Numbered from the stretch's first letter, positions 36,521 to 48,744 are shown. The stretch: DNA of 64,000 nucleotides from Sclerodactyla briareus (GCA_026419785.1 JAODTK010001111.1:186001-250000); one strand, 5' to 3'. Notes: a model not told the origin generated them from the letters alone. Numbers and translations: made by a program.

Positions 36521-39500
36521 AAATCCGCCCATAAACACCTCTAGGTGGTTTTGCGCCTTCCACCCTGTGTTTCGTCATTGCATGCAGACGTTCACTTTTA
36601 ACGACACAGGAACGTTATCCACTCCAGTTATATTCATGATCAACTCCGGGCAATACTAAGTAAAAGTGCTTACCACCGTGATCATACATCTCAAGCTGGC
36701 AGCAGAGGCATGGCTCCGCTGTTAGCTGTTCATGCTGAAAACCACGCTATCGGGAGATGTGCACACAGATTGTGATACACCGGTTTTCAGCGTCAGCCTC
36801 TAATTAGTAACTAAGTTTTTTGTATAACACCAGCGGCAACTGAACGCATTTGAATACGCTGATCGGACGGAAGAATGCGTCTGTCGCAGCGTGAAATATA
36901 ACATAAGATTTATGCTCCAGTAAATTGGGCCAGCATAGCCTTCAAATGCTAATGGCTTTGTTATTATACAACACCATTAACGGTTCACCACAAATCAATA
37001 AATTCCGCATTTTCAAACATTCATGTCGCCTTTTAACCGACCACGGTGAGTTTTAATTGGTCAACATCGCGTGTCACATTGCCTGTAAAAATAGACGTGC
37101 TTGATTCCTATGACCCAAGCAATCCACCGCAACGCCCTATGCTGGGCGGACGCCCGGAGGGGGGGGGGGGTGTGTAAAATGGCAGTAAACGAGCGCAGTG
37201 CTTCCCATTGTCCTTCGACCGTACCAATGAAATGATCGCACCCAAAATAGTAACACGAACACAATAGTTGTCAAACAACCTTAACGCCGAAAATGTAATC
37301 GCGTGATCAGAACCGTGTTCCCAGGGAAATATCTGCGTCAATTTATGTCCCCGTAGAGTAGCTCATAACCCGTAAGATAATGGTCAGATACTTTAACGTA
37401 GGGGTGATCAGCGTGTCAGTCCGGGAGTAGGGGGACATTTAAATAACAATTGACTACAATATAGTGAGCGCGTTGCAATCTTCCAAGTTAAATACATAAG
37501 GCTCACAATGGCTTTTTGCGTTGGTTTTGATGGCGTCACTGGTTATTCACATTTATTTGTTGTCTAGGCGCGCGCGCAAAATACGACAGGGAGACGTAAG
37601 CTTTTCCGAGTACGCACGTTTTACAAGGAACAATCTGTGAAATAATCTAGCACGAAGGCAACTTGTGGCGTTTACGGTCTCTTACAAAATCCTTTTCACA
37701 GCCAATGAAGTAATACATCGACCATGTATGGTTTAATATTACATTCCAACATGAACATGTTAAAGGGTTTTCACATGACCATTGTACTCTTAAATAAAGT
37801 TCGCAACCTGTGATATTCCTCCTACTGGAAACTCTAATCGTACGACGATATACATTAGGATATTACTAACCAAAATCACGACGCTATAGATTGACCACTA
37901 CTACCACCACTTTGACGGAATGACTCTAAAAAACGGTTCCTTGATGAGAGTTCTTCCTGTGCAATGCTTTTAAGTAATATCCTCATCATGTTGAAATGTG
38001 TTATTTGAAGCCAATTACGTTTAAACAGATTCTATAAAACCGTTTAGTTCACTATCAGCTCCTTAATGAAGTGGGCTTGATTTTGTTACAATTCCCAAGT
38101 GGTTTACTGTAATGACGTGTTTTCCTTGATGGCAGGCAAACAGAACAGAGGGTGTCATGCGTAGGAAAAAAAATCAGAACCAAAGGAAAACCAGCACAAA
38201 AGAAAGAGCACGCTGACCTGTTCAAAATTGCCTAAATCTGCAAATTATCGCTTTGGCCTCGTTTTATTACCTCCCATGTTCGCCGTCGCGTCTGAAGTTG
38301 CTGAACAATTGATTTTATTCACTCCAATGACACATTTCTGCCGTCGGTTATAGAGTTGTTCAAACTGACGCCCCCAAAGATAAATATGAAGATGGGGAAC
38401 CGTACACAAGTGATTTCAGATCTGTTAAACGAAAGTTCCATCGCCATTGATCTAAAATAAAGAAAAGGATCTAAACATCTAAAAGTGATTGAATATTTGT
38501 TTTCATTCATATTTGTTTCCGTAGCAAAACGTCTTGTGCATGAACACCATTGATCGGGCGGTCGGACTTTCTTAGAGTTCTAAAGTTTGAACACTCCTTA
38601 CAGATGTCCATTTCACGGCAGCAGGCACATGAACAACCAAATTTAATGACCAAAAATTTACAAGGACAATACTACTGGTACGGTACCTTTTGTCGGGCAT
38701 ATCATTGGATAGAAAGTTATCAAGTAAGTCCCCCCGGAGTGCATGCTCATCGTTTTCTCACTCGGATATACCCTCCAATTTGAGAAGAATTCCCGAGAAG
38801 GAAACAAGTGGTTGATGTTCTTCGTTCATTTCTACTGATCAGTCGGTATATCATGATCGAATAGTATCGTAAATCAGACCGCGAAAAAAAAAAATGTGAC
38901 CATTAGTCGGATACCGCGAACGGGGGTTTGGAACCACCTCGTCTCTATCTCAGTGCCAGTTCTCGTTGTGCAGATATCACATTCCATTTCAGCATCCTAA
39001 CTGGTCTGGATGGTTCGGCTTCGGAGAATCCCCTAAAGAAGCCCGCACACATCACTGTTGTGAACATGAGTCTTGGAACTCAAAACTGGCTAATCCGCGG
39101 CATGGTGACAAAACAAACCTTCAAGATTGACATGTGGAACAACTTCTGAGAATAAGACTATAAGACTAGGTGCGAAATAACTAACAACTCGTTTACCGAG
39201 ATTGACAGGTGATTTAATTAAAGATAAAGCATTTCATCTCATCTCGTAATATTAGACTTTTTTTGCCCCCATCGTCACGTCCTACTCTCGCACATGATAA
39301 GCACCGATTAGTACTCTAAACTAAACAGAGAACTTCCGGAATGGATCCCACAATTCAGAAAGCGATAATTTTGATTAGATACGTCAACATGCGGATATCG
39401 TATCCTGATAGCGAAGGACCTTATATCATATGACGTCTCGGCAAGAACGATAGTTTAATATTCATCGCGAATTTCTACCGATTGAACTTCGTTAGTTCGA

Positions 39501-39834
39501 GAGCACTTAAAGCTTGAAAGGCTGTCAGGATCAATACTAACTCAAGTAACATATATAAAAGCGACCCTTCACTATCCTGTAGAATGTTGATATTAGCAAT
39601 TGCCCCTTGCACTAGTACCGTTACAATCATTATTAAGATTGATATTAAGATTTCCATTGCCAAATACCAACGTTAAGGTGCTTGAACAATGAATAATTTC
39701 TCTCATTTTCAAACAATCACTGCGAAGGTTTTTTTCCTAATAGACTTGACCCTAATATTGACCTAATTGAATGTTTAATAATTTTATCTCAATTTAGGAC
39801 ATACCGTGTTTATGTTTGCGCAGACCCTTGTTAT
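36521..39834. other. Unassigned span
   Basis: About 3.3 kb without a frame over 77 codons. A G run (37,158-37,169) sits next to GGCGGACGCCCGG, which has inverted character but no matching transposon end. No gene or RNA is recognised. Confidence 0.45.
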
Positions 39835-40142
39835 TACACACACACACCACACACCACACACAACACACACACAAACCACACACACACACACACCACACAA
39901 ACCAACGACACACACACGCCCACACACCACACACAACACACACACGCCACACGACACACACGCACACACACACACACACCTACTACACACACACACATAC
40001 CCCACACCATACAACACACACACAACACACTCGCGCACACACAATTACACACGCACACACGCACATACACACAACACACACAACACGCTACCACACTCAC
40101 GCCGCACGCACAAAGAAATGCACGCACACACACGCGCGCCAC
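39835..40142. repeat. Long imperfect (CA)n array
   Basis: About 300 bases of CACACA with many interruptions (CCACACC, CAACAC, CGCACA, TACACA). The 86-119 codon frames over it on both strands are by-products of the repeat. It lies about 850 bases before the receptor remnant. Confidence 0.95.
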
Positions 40143-40994
40143 AAACACTGAAGTACCGTAATTAAATGACCATGTCCTACAGCATTGTGTCTTCCAGCAT
40201 CAGTCGGGCCTGCCTTAGCATAGAGGTAAAATGCCCCTACCCATGCCTGGAAAAGCGATATTCACCTACTCGCGTATGTACCACATATACTATACTGGCC
40301 TTTTCACATCCCGTTACTCTACTCATCACATTCGTCTCCGCAGCTTACCCGATCTAGTCAGTGTACCACAAACGGTCAGTTGCTGATACGAATATTTTAC
40401 ATCTATACACATCCAAATTCTCGTCTCCTGGGCGCGTGAACATCGCACGGGGAAAGTTTTCCTCTTCAAATAGTTACAAGCCTTCGGCTTCGATTTTCTC
40501 TTCAGTTTGAATAATAGCTTCATGACCCTAGCAACCTTGAAAAAAATCGTGACGAAAAAATATTTAAGTTATAATGTTACTGTTTTTTTGAAACGTTTCG
40601 CAAGATGGGGGGGCACTGACAATAAGTGACTCAATGCTGTGGCTGTGGAATACACTTGTTAGTGTATAATCCAGTCTTTGCTAGTTTTGAATTCGCATCT
40701 CACAGCTAAGGATATCCTCAGGACAGCATCTATTAATGACTATTTGTAATGTCTTCGCATATGAATTTACTAACACTGAAGACACATATTTTAAAAAAAA
40801 GATCTTCCAATATTTACACATATCCCATCTTGTTGATAATTCTGGTAAAAAACAATATCAACGTGCCAATTGTAACCCTCTAAGCCTTAGCGTTGTTCTA
40901 AACTACGCGAGCGTTCCATTGAACATTCTTTTCCTAACCCCTCGATGCTATCGCCCCGCGTCTTATTTTACTCGGGTAGTTGGTCTAATTTCAT
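40143..40994. other. Span between the CA array and the receptor remnant
   Basis: I looked for upstream receptor exons (transmembrane segments 1-3) and found no convincing hydrophobic stretch with the Asn-x-x-x-Val or Leu-Ala-x-x-Asp patterns. The 126-codon frame beginning at 40,736 becomes receptor-like only after about 41,000. Confidence 0.4.
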
Positions 40995-41715
40995 CCCCAG
41001 GTCTATGTAATATTCCTCCGTTCCGACCGAGAAATGCAGAAGCTACTCTCATAGCTATCGTCGTCACGATTTGGGTGGTCTCTGCTCTCCTCCCATACCG
41101 AACTCGATATCTCTGAGGTTGGTATCCGGTGATTGCAATGGTCAGTGGATATCCATTTTTCTGTCGGACTGGAAGAACAAGCAGGCCAGCAGGTTTACGC
41201 ACTCTTCATTGCGGGAATTGAGTTCATCCTCCCGATGATCGGTATGGCGTTCATCTACTTGAGCATCGCCCTCAAACTTTGGTTCCATCGGACGCCGGGC
41301 AACGTCACAGCGAGACACCGGGAGATCACGGTCAACCGGCAGCATAAGACGATACCAATGCTGATAACGGTAGTCGTTGCATTCTTCATTGTTGGGGCGC
41401 CTCATCACACCTACATGATTGCGTACCATTTCTTTGCGACAATTCGATACGAGTTTTGCCAACGAGTCACGTTATTTTCCATCGTGAGGCATTGCGATGT
41501 GCAACCGATTGTCATCACGATTATCTACTCTACTTCGGCATGAGTACTGGGTCAGGAAGGAACTGATCACCTTCACGAAACGAATTTTGTCCTGGCACCA
41601 CAAGGACGGACAGCAGTCGATCCGACAGGAGCCAATCATCCAACGCCATCGCGAGGAACGGGTATCCATCGGCGGGCAGGAAAATTCCGGCGATACTCTG
41701 GATACGAAATTGTAG
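40995..41715 (+). pseudogene. Rhodopsin-class neuropeptide receptor exon, frame-broken
   Basis: This is a G-protein-coupled receptor fragment covering the second intracellular loop to the C-tail. A CCCCAG|GT acceptor-like site at 41,000 precedes a PFRPR loop (about 41,022-41,036). TM4 is AIVVTIWVVSALLP (Trp 4.50 kept), and a stop lies at 41,114. Pieces of the extracellular loop (FFCR, then WKNKQA in another frame) lead to TM5 (41,199-41,273, Pro 5.50 kept) and LWFHRTPGNVT. TM6 is at 41,352-41,426 with Phe 6.44 and Pro 6.50, but Cys-Trp of the CWxP switch reads Val-Gly. TM7 is split: AMCN in one frame (41,494-41,505), TIIYSTSA in another, then helix 8 HEYWVRKELITFTKRIL (from 41,539) in the first frame, ending at a stop at 41,713. 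The sequence resembles invertebrate peptide receptors of the NPY/QRFP/prokineticin type. At least four frame changes make this a decayed exon, unless the assembly carries indel errors. Confidence 0.85.
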
Positions 41716-41719
41716 AGCA

Positions 41720-43110
41720 TGTGGTCGGCGTGAGACCACGTGGGTATTTCAGCAGAGGCGGTTCAAGGGTTACGCACCTATGTCGTTAGCCGACAAAGAC
41801 TGCATTAACCATGTCCTGGTCCCATGGAGACTGGATCACTTCTACGGATGGCTGTGTCCAATTTCCAGCTGTGATCTACATAATACACAAAGTTTATTCC
41901 TTTCCTCTCGAAAGTGACATAAAACGGACCAAGTCATGTTTCTAGATGGGTAGGGCCAAGGTTGGTTCCGTCAGATGACTCCAGGCGGATGCATAAACAT
42001 TTAAATCTTGAAAGATGTGATGTTAGTACTATTTATATGTGAACTTTTTTTTAATTAGAAGACGCTGTTTGTGTGTGAATTTGAATATTAGAGGAAAACA
42101 AGTCAGCTCATTATGATTAGGAAAGCACGATGTGTTATTCCCGGTACTATATAAAAACGTATGGTTTTACCGAAGATTTGGTGACATCGCGTCATCTCTG
42201 AGGCGAATTCTACCAGTCTACAAAAGATGGCATCTGAAGATTATTCTAAGTATTGTAAGTCTACAAGGATATTACATAAACCGATTTTTTGTATAAATAC
42301 CCGGATGTATAATTATGGGATAACAATAATTAAGATGCGTTTAAGTTAAACGGAATGAAAACTATTATTACAGCGAGGAATAGATTTAGTATATTTTTCT
42401 AAGACTGTTATTTATGGAAAAGACAAATGGTTGATATTGTAAATATACATTTGTGTAAAGTATACTGTTGGATAGGTTACGTTGATTTTTAACGGATGAG
42501 CACTTATCGAGAAAGTCTTACAAAACAGCAATATTATTGGAATGGCGTTTATAAAGTTACCGAGTGGCTGAGGTGGCCTGATCAAAGAAGTACCAGACAT
42601 CATAGATTATTACGACTTGTTGCAAGTGACACAAAACTAGCAAGACGCTCTGAATTATTTTAAATTTTGTCAATCATTGATATTAGTATAAAACATTACA
42701 ACTTACAAACTGGCGATAGCTGTGTACTTAGAAACCACTGAATTTCGCTCATACAAAATATTTTCTTAAGTTTTCAAGTGGTCTAACGTGAGCTCTGGTG
42801 TTCAAAGCATAAATTATTTGTAAATAGTTGTATTCATTGAATGTATTCCCAATTGAAGTAACTATGTTTGCTATAGGTCTTTAATATAAATTTATGGGTA
42901 AAATTAGTGTTCGTAGAAATTTACATGGAATGGTGAACATTACTGATGTAATGTGAAGTCGAAAGTGTACAAATGACCAAATATGATTAGCCTATATTGT
43001 TAATATAATTTCTTCGTGTTTCATCTAAACTCGAATTGCAACACTGCATTCTTATTGAAAAAAGAGAGAATAATATTGATATAGTGTGAAATGATTTGCA
43101 CTATCCTTGC
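41720..43110. other. AT-rich span downstream of the receptor remnant
   Basis: No frame over 63 codons was found. GTTACCGAGTGGCTGAGG at 42,558-42,575 resembles the A-box half of a leucine or serine tRNA, but no B-box follows within tRNA distance. No polyadenylation-linked gene end is assignable. Confidence 0.4.
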
Positions 43111-43117
43111 ACAAGGG

Positions 43118-43166
43118 CCGTAGCCAGAGTTGGATATGTTTTGGGGCGAGTGAGAGAGAGAGAGAC
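43118..43166. repeat. Possible truncated hAT end plus (GA)n
   Basis: AGGGCCGTAGCCAGAGTTGG resembles CAGGGCCGTAGCC-type transposon termini and is followed by GGGGCGAG and a GA repeat. No opposite end or target duplication was found, so it may be a truncated remnant. Confidence 0.3.
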
Positions 43167-43169
43167 TTG

Positions 43170-44405
43170 CAAATTGTAACTATTGTGTTTTTCAATTTTC
43201 TTAATAAAATAATGTCAAACATTCTCAAATCAATGTATAGAAATCACGCAGCGCAATAATACGCTCTTGTGATACATGACTTACAATCATTTAGAATACA
43301 TCATATAACTGAAATAATCGAGTTACCACATACGTGCTGGGAAAATAGTGTAGTGCTGCTTCGGCACAGTGCAGGAATTTCTCGATAGTGGAAGCAATCT
43401 AATAAACGGCTTTGAATCACCGCAATCCCACTAGCGATGCCACACTAGCACACTACCCCCACCCATTTCAGTTGTTAGTAAGAGGTATTGGCCCTATCAA
43501 ATACTAGAGTCGGTCAGTCCCGTGATGTGAACTGTGCCTTCCTTGCTGGCTGGTTCAACAAACGTACAGACTACTAACGAATAAAAAACAAGTAGTGGCC
43601 TCATGAAGAGTTCAACGCCAATATGTGATGATTGCGCTATATTTAGGATATGTTCACGACTGTGCGATGATTTATTCATGATTCCTTCTATCTTTAAAGA
43701 CTATTCACCACTGTTTTTCGTTTCGAATAGTAACGTCCCCTAGAATATTATCGGGGTTGCATTGGTTCATGATAAGAATAGGGTCTGGTACCTCCCAACT
43801 GTTGAAGTTTCAATACAGTAATAGCCCGACAAATGGACTCGATTGTGATTACCTATTTCCGAGGTATGTCATTTTCTACATGACGAACATAACTCGAAAG
43901 GGGAGAAGTCAAGCTATTGTTATAAAGAGGGAACTGGAGATATGCCTGAATCACTGATCGAGCTATACCCCCCTCGGCCATCATGGACCAATTTACGAAG
44001 AGGGTAATAATACAGGCATTTGGTTACACGGAAGTCGGGCCAACAGTGTTAAACACATTTCGCATTCGTTCGTTTATTTCGCTGTTTGAAATGGCCACTG
44101 GTTAGGGTTCAATTGAACACGCCATCGGCTGGCATTGATATTAAATGAACATCAAACATTTCTTCATTTTCTATTTAAAGATCGGTTTATCGTGTAGAGT
44201 TCGCACCAGTATTATTTCGTTTACCGTCAATGAATTGCACCTTCAACCTGTAAATATGATAGAATATGCTGTTGTAAAAACGCACTGCTTCAGAGAAATA
44301 CAAATGGAATATATGTTTAATTTATTAGATGAATGTTCTTGTTTTTATTCGTAATGACAAGCTGGTTCTCGTAAACCCTTGCTTTATTTGTCGAGAAGAA
44401 TAGCG
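43170..44405. other. Unassigned span
   Basis: Frames stay at or below 69 codons. A minus-strand 60-codon frame (43,497-43,679) and plus-strand frames at 43,757 and 44,145 show no motif. Confidence 0.4.
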
Positions 44406-44407
44406 TT

Positions 44408-44466
44408 TATATATATATATATCTATATATATATATATATTATATATATATATATATATTATATAT

Positions 44467-44500
<34 letters not shown>

Positions 44501-44504
44501 ATAT

Positions 44505-44548
<44 letters not shown>

Positions 44549-44568
44549 ATATAATATATATATATATT
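44408..44568. repeat. (AT)n microsatellite
   Basis: About 160 bases of alternating AT with regular AAT/ATT phase slips about every 16-24 bases. It is able to form long hairpins or cruciforms. Confidence 0.95.
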
Positions 44569-44629
44569 TCAGTAACGCCCGCAGTCCTATTCTAGTATGT
44601 TTGTGAATGGAACACATTCGGAGACAACC

Positions 44630-44900
44630 TCACTCAGTGGTTTCCAGGTATTTAGTAACCCAGAAGCGATCTATATTCACGTCATATATACGGCATCATC
44701 AATGGAATAAACTAGTTTTACTGATCACGATAAACGTGAGGGTTGTGGAGAACCGCTACGCACGATTTTAGTGGATTCCAGGTATCTGGTATATGGAGGG
44801 ACAAAGGGGTCGGACCCCGAAGCCGTTTGCTTTCAGGTCATATGACGAATAGGGTATCATCGATGAAGAAACGATAATTGTACTTATCACAGTAAACATG
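44630..44900. repeat. Two-unit tandem repeat, about 130 bp per unit
   Basis: Unit 1 (about 44,635-44,748) and unit 2 (about 44,770-44,900) share AGTGG(T/A)TTCCAGGTAT, TTCA(C/G)GTCATAT, GG(C/T)ATCATC(A/G)ATG and ACT(G/T)ATCAC(G/A)(A/G)TAAAC. Unit 2 has an insertion of about 18 bases after CCAGGTAT. It begins about 60 bases after the AT array. Not coding. It may be a satellite fragment. Confidence 0.7.
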
Positions 44901-45321
44901 TTAACTTTGTGCTCCAAGTATGAATGTCGGGCACCCAATGTAACCTTAGTCTATGTTCTTGTCGACTTCCATTCTGCCTATCGTGCACCCGTTCTTCAGT
45001 AGCCAGGATCATGCTTAGCTCATTACTGTAAAGTAATTGGACGCAGAGAATATCACACCAGTCCGATAGCGACTGCATCCTTATATGAGGATATCGAATA
45101 CTCTGTTATCTCCCTACCGTCACTAGAAAAAAAAAATTCCAATTTTTCAGAAGATTCTAGAATCCAACTTAATCTTCTTAATCTCCTCTGTGCTCCGACT
45201 GTTACATTGAGGGAAAATGACCTGACTGAAATTTTCCATTTTCAGGACAAACTGCGAATAGCCTGCAAGCCAGCCCTAACTAAATATCTCATAATATAAT
45301 TAAAAAAAAAAAAAAGTAGAA

Positions 45322-45522
45322 TTACAGTAAATTACTGGCAACTCTGCAGCCAGTAATTAACTGTGAATGTTACAATAAACTACGGTGAAATTTACAGTAC
45401 ATGATATTACTGTAATTTTACTGTGAAATTTACAGTAGTTTACGGTAACTCCACAGTAATCACTGGCAGCGGAGTTACCAGTAATTTACTGTGAATTCTA
45501 CAGAAATGGTTTACAGTGTGAG
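45322..45522. mobile_element. Palindromic MITE-like element, TTTACAGTAA type
   Basis: Dense inverted copies of TTTACAGTAA / TTACTGTGAA are arranged around two internal palindromes: TTACTGGC...GCCAGTAA (about 45,333-45,357) and GTAACTCCACAGTAATCACTGGCAGCGGAGTTAC-like (about 45,444-45,478). Elements of this vocabulary (ACTGTAAA, CTGGCAGC, GTTGCCAGTAA) are common small DNA repeats in animal genomes. No coding sequence is present. The boundaries are set by the first and last motif copy. Confidence 0.65.
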
Positions 45523-46237
45523 AACAGTTATTCCCAACGGAGATTATATGAACATCGTAGTTATTATTGTTATCATGGTTTGTTCTATTAAATAGGCATT
45601 TGTTCGTGACTCCCATGGGATACGGTGACCTTTCTTTCTGTTCAGCGCCAGTTAATAATTACAATCCGTTCTTAGCTGTGCCTACCAGATAGTGTTCTCC
45701 AGCATCATGAAACAAATATATTATGCCACCTACGCTATGATACAAATGGACCAGAATAGGGAATACAACACGAGACGGGCCCCTAGAGGTTAATTCATTT
45801 CGGTAAACCCGGCGGTAATTGTGGCGAAGCCTCCACTTGTTTGGAGATGGAATTATTCATGTTCAGTCTGTTCAGTCAGTTGCAATGTGTTCCCAGTTGA
45901 TGATAAATTTGTTTGCTGTTGATGTTTGCATTATACGATGCTTTTTAATATTGAATGTTAGGTTCGATGGAAGTGTGAAAGCAATTGAACAAACATTTTA
46001 CTGAATTTCAAAGTATATTGGTTCAAGTATTCATGTTGCACTGTTGACATCAGCAACATCTCAATAGCAACACTAAACTCGTTTCGTGTCACTTTTTTTA
46101 AAGCTTTTCGGAGCAGTCCTGGAAGAAATGAGAACTGCAATGGAACATGTTGGTAGTTAGGGGTATAGTGTCTAGTAGAAATAGCTTAGCGTCAGACTTC
46201 ACGCACTACCGTAGACTCGAATCAAGCACACGAGTTC
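45523..46237. other. Unassigned span
   Basis: Frames stay at or below 61 codons. Nothing recognisable apart from ordinary AT-rich sequence. Confidence 0.4.
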
Positions 46238-46640
46238 GTTGGCATTGGACCGACTTTATCTACCCTAAGTCTTTCAACCGCAAAGAGGTACTCATTACGT
46301 CGCCACATGCATCCCATAATCGGTCTATCATATTCCTATACTTTTGCATTACTTCGATCCCTTCGTAATCTGATTCCAGTTTGTTTTGGTTTGCATCAGT
46401 TCTTGTGTTGCCGTTCGTTATTGTTATTACGACAACAGTGAGCGGCGGGTGAAGATACGGATTCACGCTGTGTTAGTAAAATTGGCGCTCAGTCGGACCC
46501 TCGCGGCATAACAGAGATTTATAAAATAATTCAAGTTATCCATTTCCCAACCTCCGTGACGTCAAGAAACTACACCCGGTTCAGTTCGGTGGGTCGCCTA
46601 TCGGCTATCGCGATTTCTTTACTATACATCATGAAGTTGC
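46238..46640. repeat. Dispersed repeat D, copy 1 of 2
   Basis: It aligns in the same orientation with 55,932-56,285. Shared blocks: CATGC(A/G)TCCCATAATC, TTGCATTACTT/TTGTATTACTT, ATC(C)CC, TAATCTGATT/TAATCTAACTGCATT, GCGGCGGG/GCGGGCG, CTCCGTGA(C)GTCAA and ACTACACCCG/ATTACACCCG. On the minus strand this copy has a 68-codon frame containing LESDYEGIEVMQKYRN and RLWDACGDVM. The other copy keeps LWDACKDLMKTT in a broken frame, so the minus strand may once have been coding. Function unknown. Confidence 0.7.
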
Positions 46641-47849
46641 CTAACGACTATGTTAATCGTATTATAAGTAGCTATTAAATGCACACATCGGTATGTACGT
46701 TTATGCAATTGGCTCCTCTTGCATAGAAAATCATAATGTATGTAAAGCAGACATCTCCTGGCAGGTGTAGTACCGACTTGTATATCTCCACATTTGAGCA
46801 TCAGCAACAATGACACCATTTCATTGATATCAAAAGGGTATCCACGGCCTCCCAAAATACGGGATAGCTGCAGGATAGAGTCCCATGAATATGGAAGTTG
46901 GTTTGATGGAAAATGATTGAAAAAAAAAAAAAAATGATCACTGAGTGGGGTCAAACGGGGCGAAAATAAAAGTTGGTCTTAAAATGATGACATTGTAATT
47001 CCGACATTTTTATCGCTGATGTGTGCTAGGGTTCAAAACAATCAGGGAAAGGGTTGAAAAATTTATTGCGCTGACACGAACATCTTCGGGCGGCAGACGC
47101 AGCCCAAACCGTACCTAATGCTGTATGCTCTCCACTAGGTCCATATGCTAGTGATGAAGTGAAAACACAGCATTGGGTTCGGAATTCATACTGACTTCAG
47201 TATATTTCACCAATACTATTTTATATGGTCTGAGACACACTTTTGCATTATCAATCAATGCCAATAACAAACTGATGCCAGATCGGTCGCAATATATACC
47301 GATCTGGTGAATATCATGACCGTGAACGTGAGGTAACGTCAGTGTATTTTCCTATCTGGAATATAGATATCAGAAAGGTACATTGCTTGAGTGAATGAAT
47401 CTCTTCGTGTAACAGATGTTGTGAAAATCCATGAACAAGTAAGATAGGAAATGTAACCAAATCACGGTTAAAGTCACTATTAAAATCCAATGGTACTGAC
47501 GATCGGTCTTAGTGGGACACTTGGTGACGATAGATATATTTTCATTCAACCAATTGCACATGAATACATTGGAAATGTGTGAAACACAAGAGCTCTGAAA
47601 ACGAATATAAAAGTTGAAATGCCATGAACGTGAAACATTAAAATGAATGGGAGATTATGTGAAGCCTAAAATATACAATAAAACAACTATCATGAAATGA
47701 TAAATATTTGAAGGGACGAAAAAAGAAATGTGCACCTGAAATATGAAACGGAATGATACACAAAGTAAAGACTTTAAACAGTTACAAACCTAACGACTAT
47801 GCTGGGCGTTAAGAAGGCACAGCAGAAAGGTTAAAACTGTTAGGAAAAC
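46641..47849. other. Unassigned span
   Basis: A minus-strand 110-codon frame (46,622-46,954) begins near an A run and has no recognisable motif. No gene is called. Confidence 0.4.
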
Positions 47850-48400
47850 TTTAGAACCACTAAAAGCCACCAATCTATTGCTGCAGGAAGAAACCTAAAA
47901 TACTCAGTAACTGGATGGGACTCGTCTGACATAATGCAATTAGCACGCTTCAGTGCCATTATCTTGATAGAGTAAGTGCAAAGGCGCTAGGCTAGTGCCA
48001 ATAATGCCTTCCGCATTTCTGATTACGGATTGTAGTTTATCACGATCCCTTCGACTAACACGACCAAACCAGATTAATTGTTGTTGTTTTATTTGTACTT
48101 AAAATGCTCTCAATAATTGTACGGTAAAAATTCACTAAAATCCGTTCATTAACACCATAAGATTTGAGAGTCCGTAAAATGAATAATCTCAGGTGTCCCT
48201 TCTTCAGTTCTCATCTGAATTAATGTCCCAAGATAAGTTGCCCATGATAAATGTGCCAAGCAATTTGAATGAATGAACCTGCTCTACAACAGAACCATTA
48301 ATGTTGAGAAGGTCCTTCATATTTTAGTATATACTATACTCTAAGAACTTGGAGTTCTTCCATCCCCAAAATCTTGTTTTTAGTTACGCAAAGAAAAGAT
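47850..48400 (-). pseudogene. LINE reverse transcriptase C-terminal fragment, decayed
   Basis: The minus strand, from about 48,400 to 47,850, reads a GSFIQ-x-AWH-like piece (the 'HSFKYLG' region) and then a long recognisable block: GHLRLFILRTLKSYGVNERI (about 48,150-48,210), LVNFYRTIIESIL (about 48,105-48,150), NLVW (about 48,070), SKGS*STTIRNQK-like and ASKIIG-type remnants. This is the C-terminal thumb region of a non-LTR reverse transcriptase, of the group with 'LR-x-L-x-x-LRKLKSFGV...FY-x-S-x-IESIL'. It differs from the CR1, L2 and YMDD LINEs elsewhere in this window. Stops and frame changes are frequent. No catalytic box is included. Confidence 0.68.
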
Positions 48401-48744
48401 TTTGAAGTTGGCATACGTATGTTTCGGTCGCATCATTGTCAACCTTTCGGAACTTGGATTCATCATTGGGTGAATGAATGATTTCAAAAACCATCACATA
48501 GGTTACACTTACGAGTGTATGGATAAAGAAAACTAGTATTCTCGGGAGTGGCCTGTAACCCTGGGTCTATTTGAAATGTTCTAATGTTATGAGAACATTC
48601 ATTCTGCTGTGTTGGAATGGTACATAAGAGAAGAGACCCATTTCCAGGGAAACGGATATTCCTCGGAGATTAGGCAGAGTCACCCAAGTTTAGTAATGAC
48701 ATCGCTTCCAGCTAATGGGGCATTTTAACAGGGAGGCGTTGAAT

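Noticed and set aside
42556..42600. GTTACCGAGTGGCTGAGG resembling a leucine/serine tRNA 5' half
   Set aside because: No B-box, no acceptor pairing and no variable arm follow. It is probably chance or a tiny remnant.
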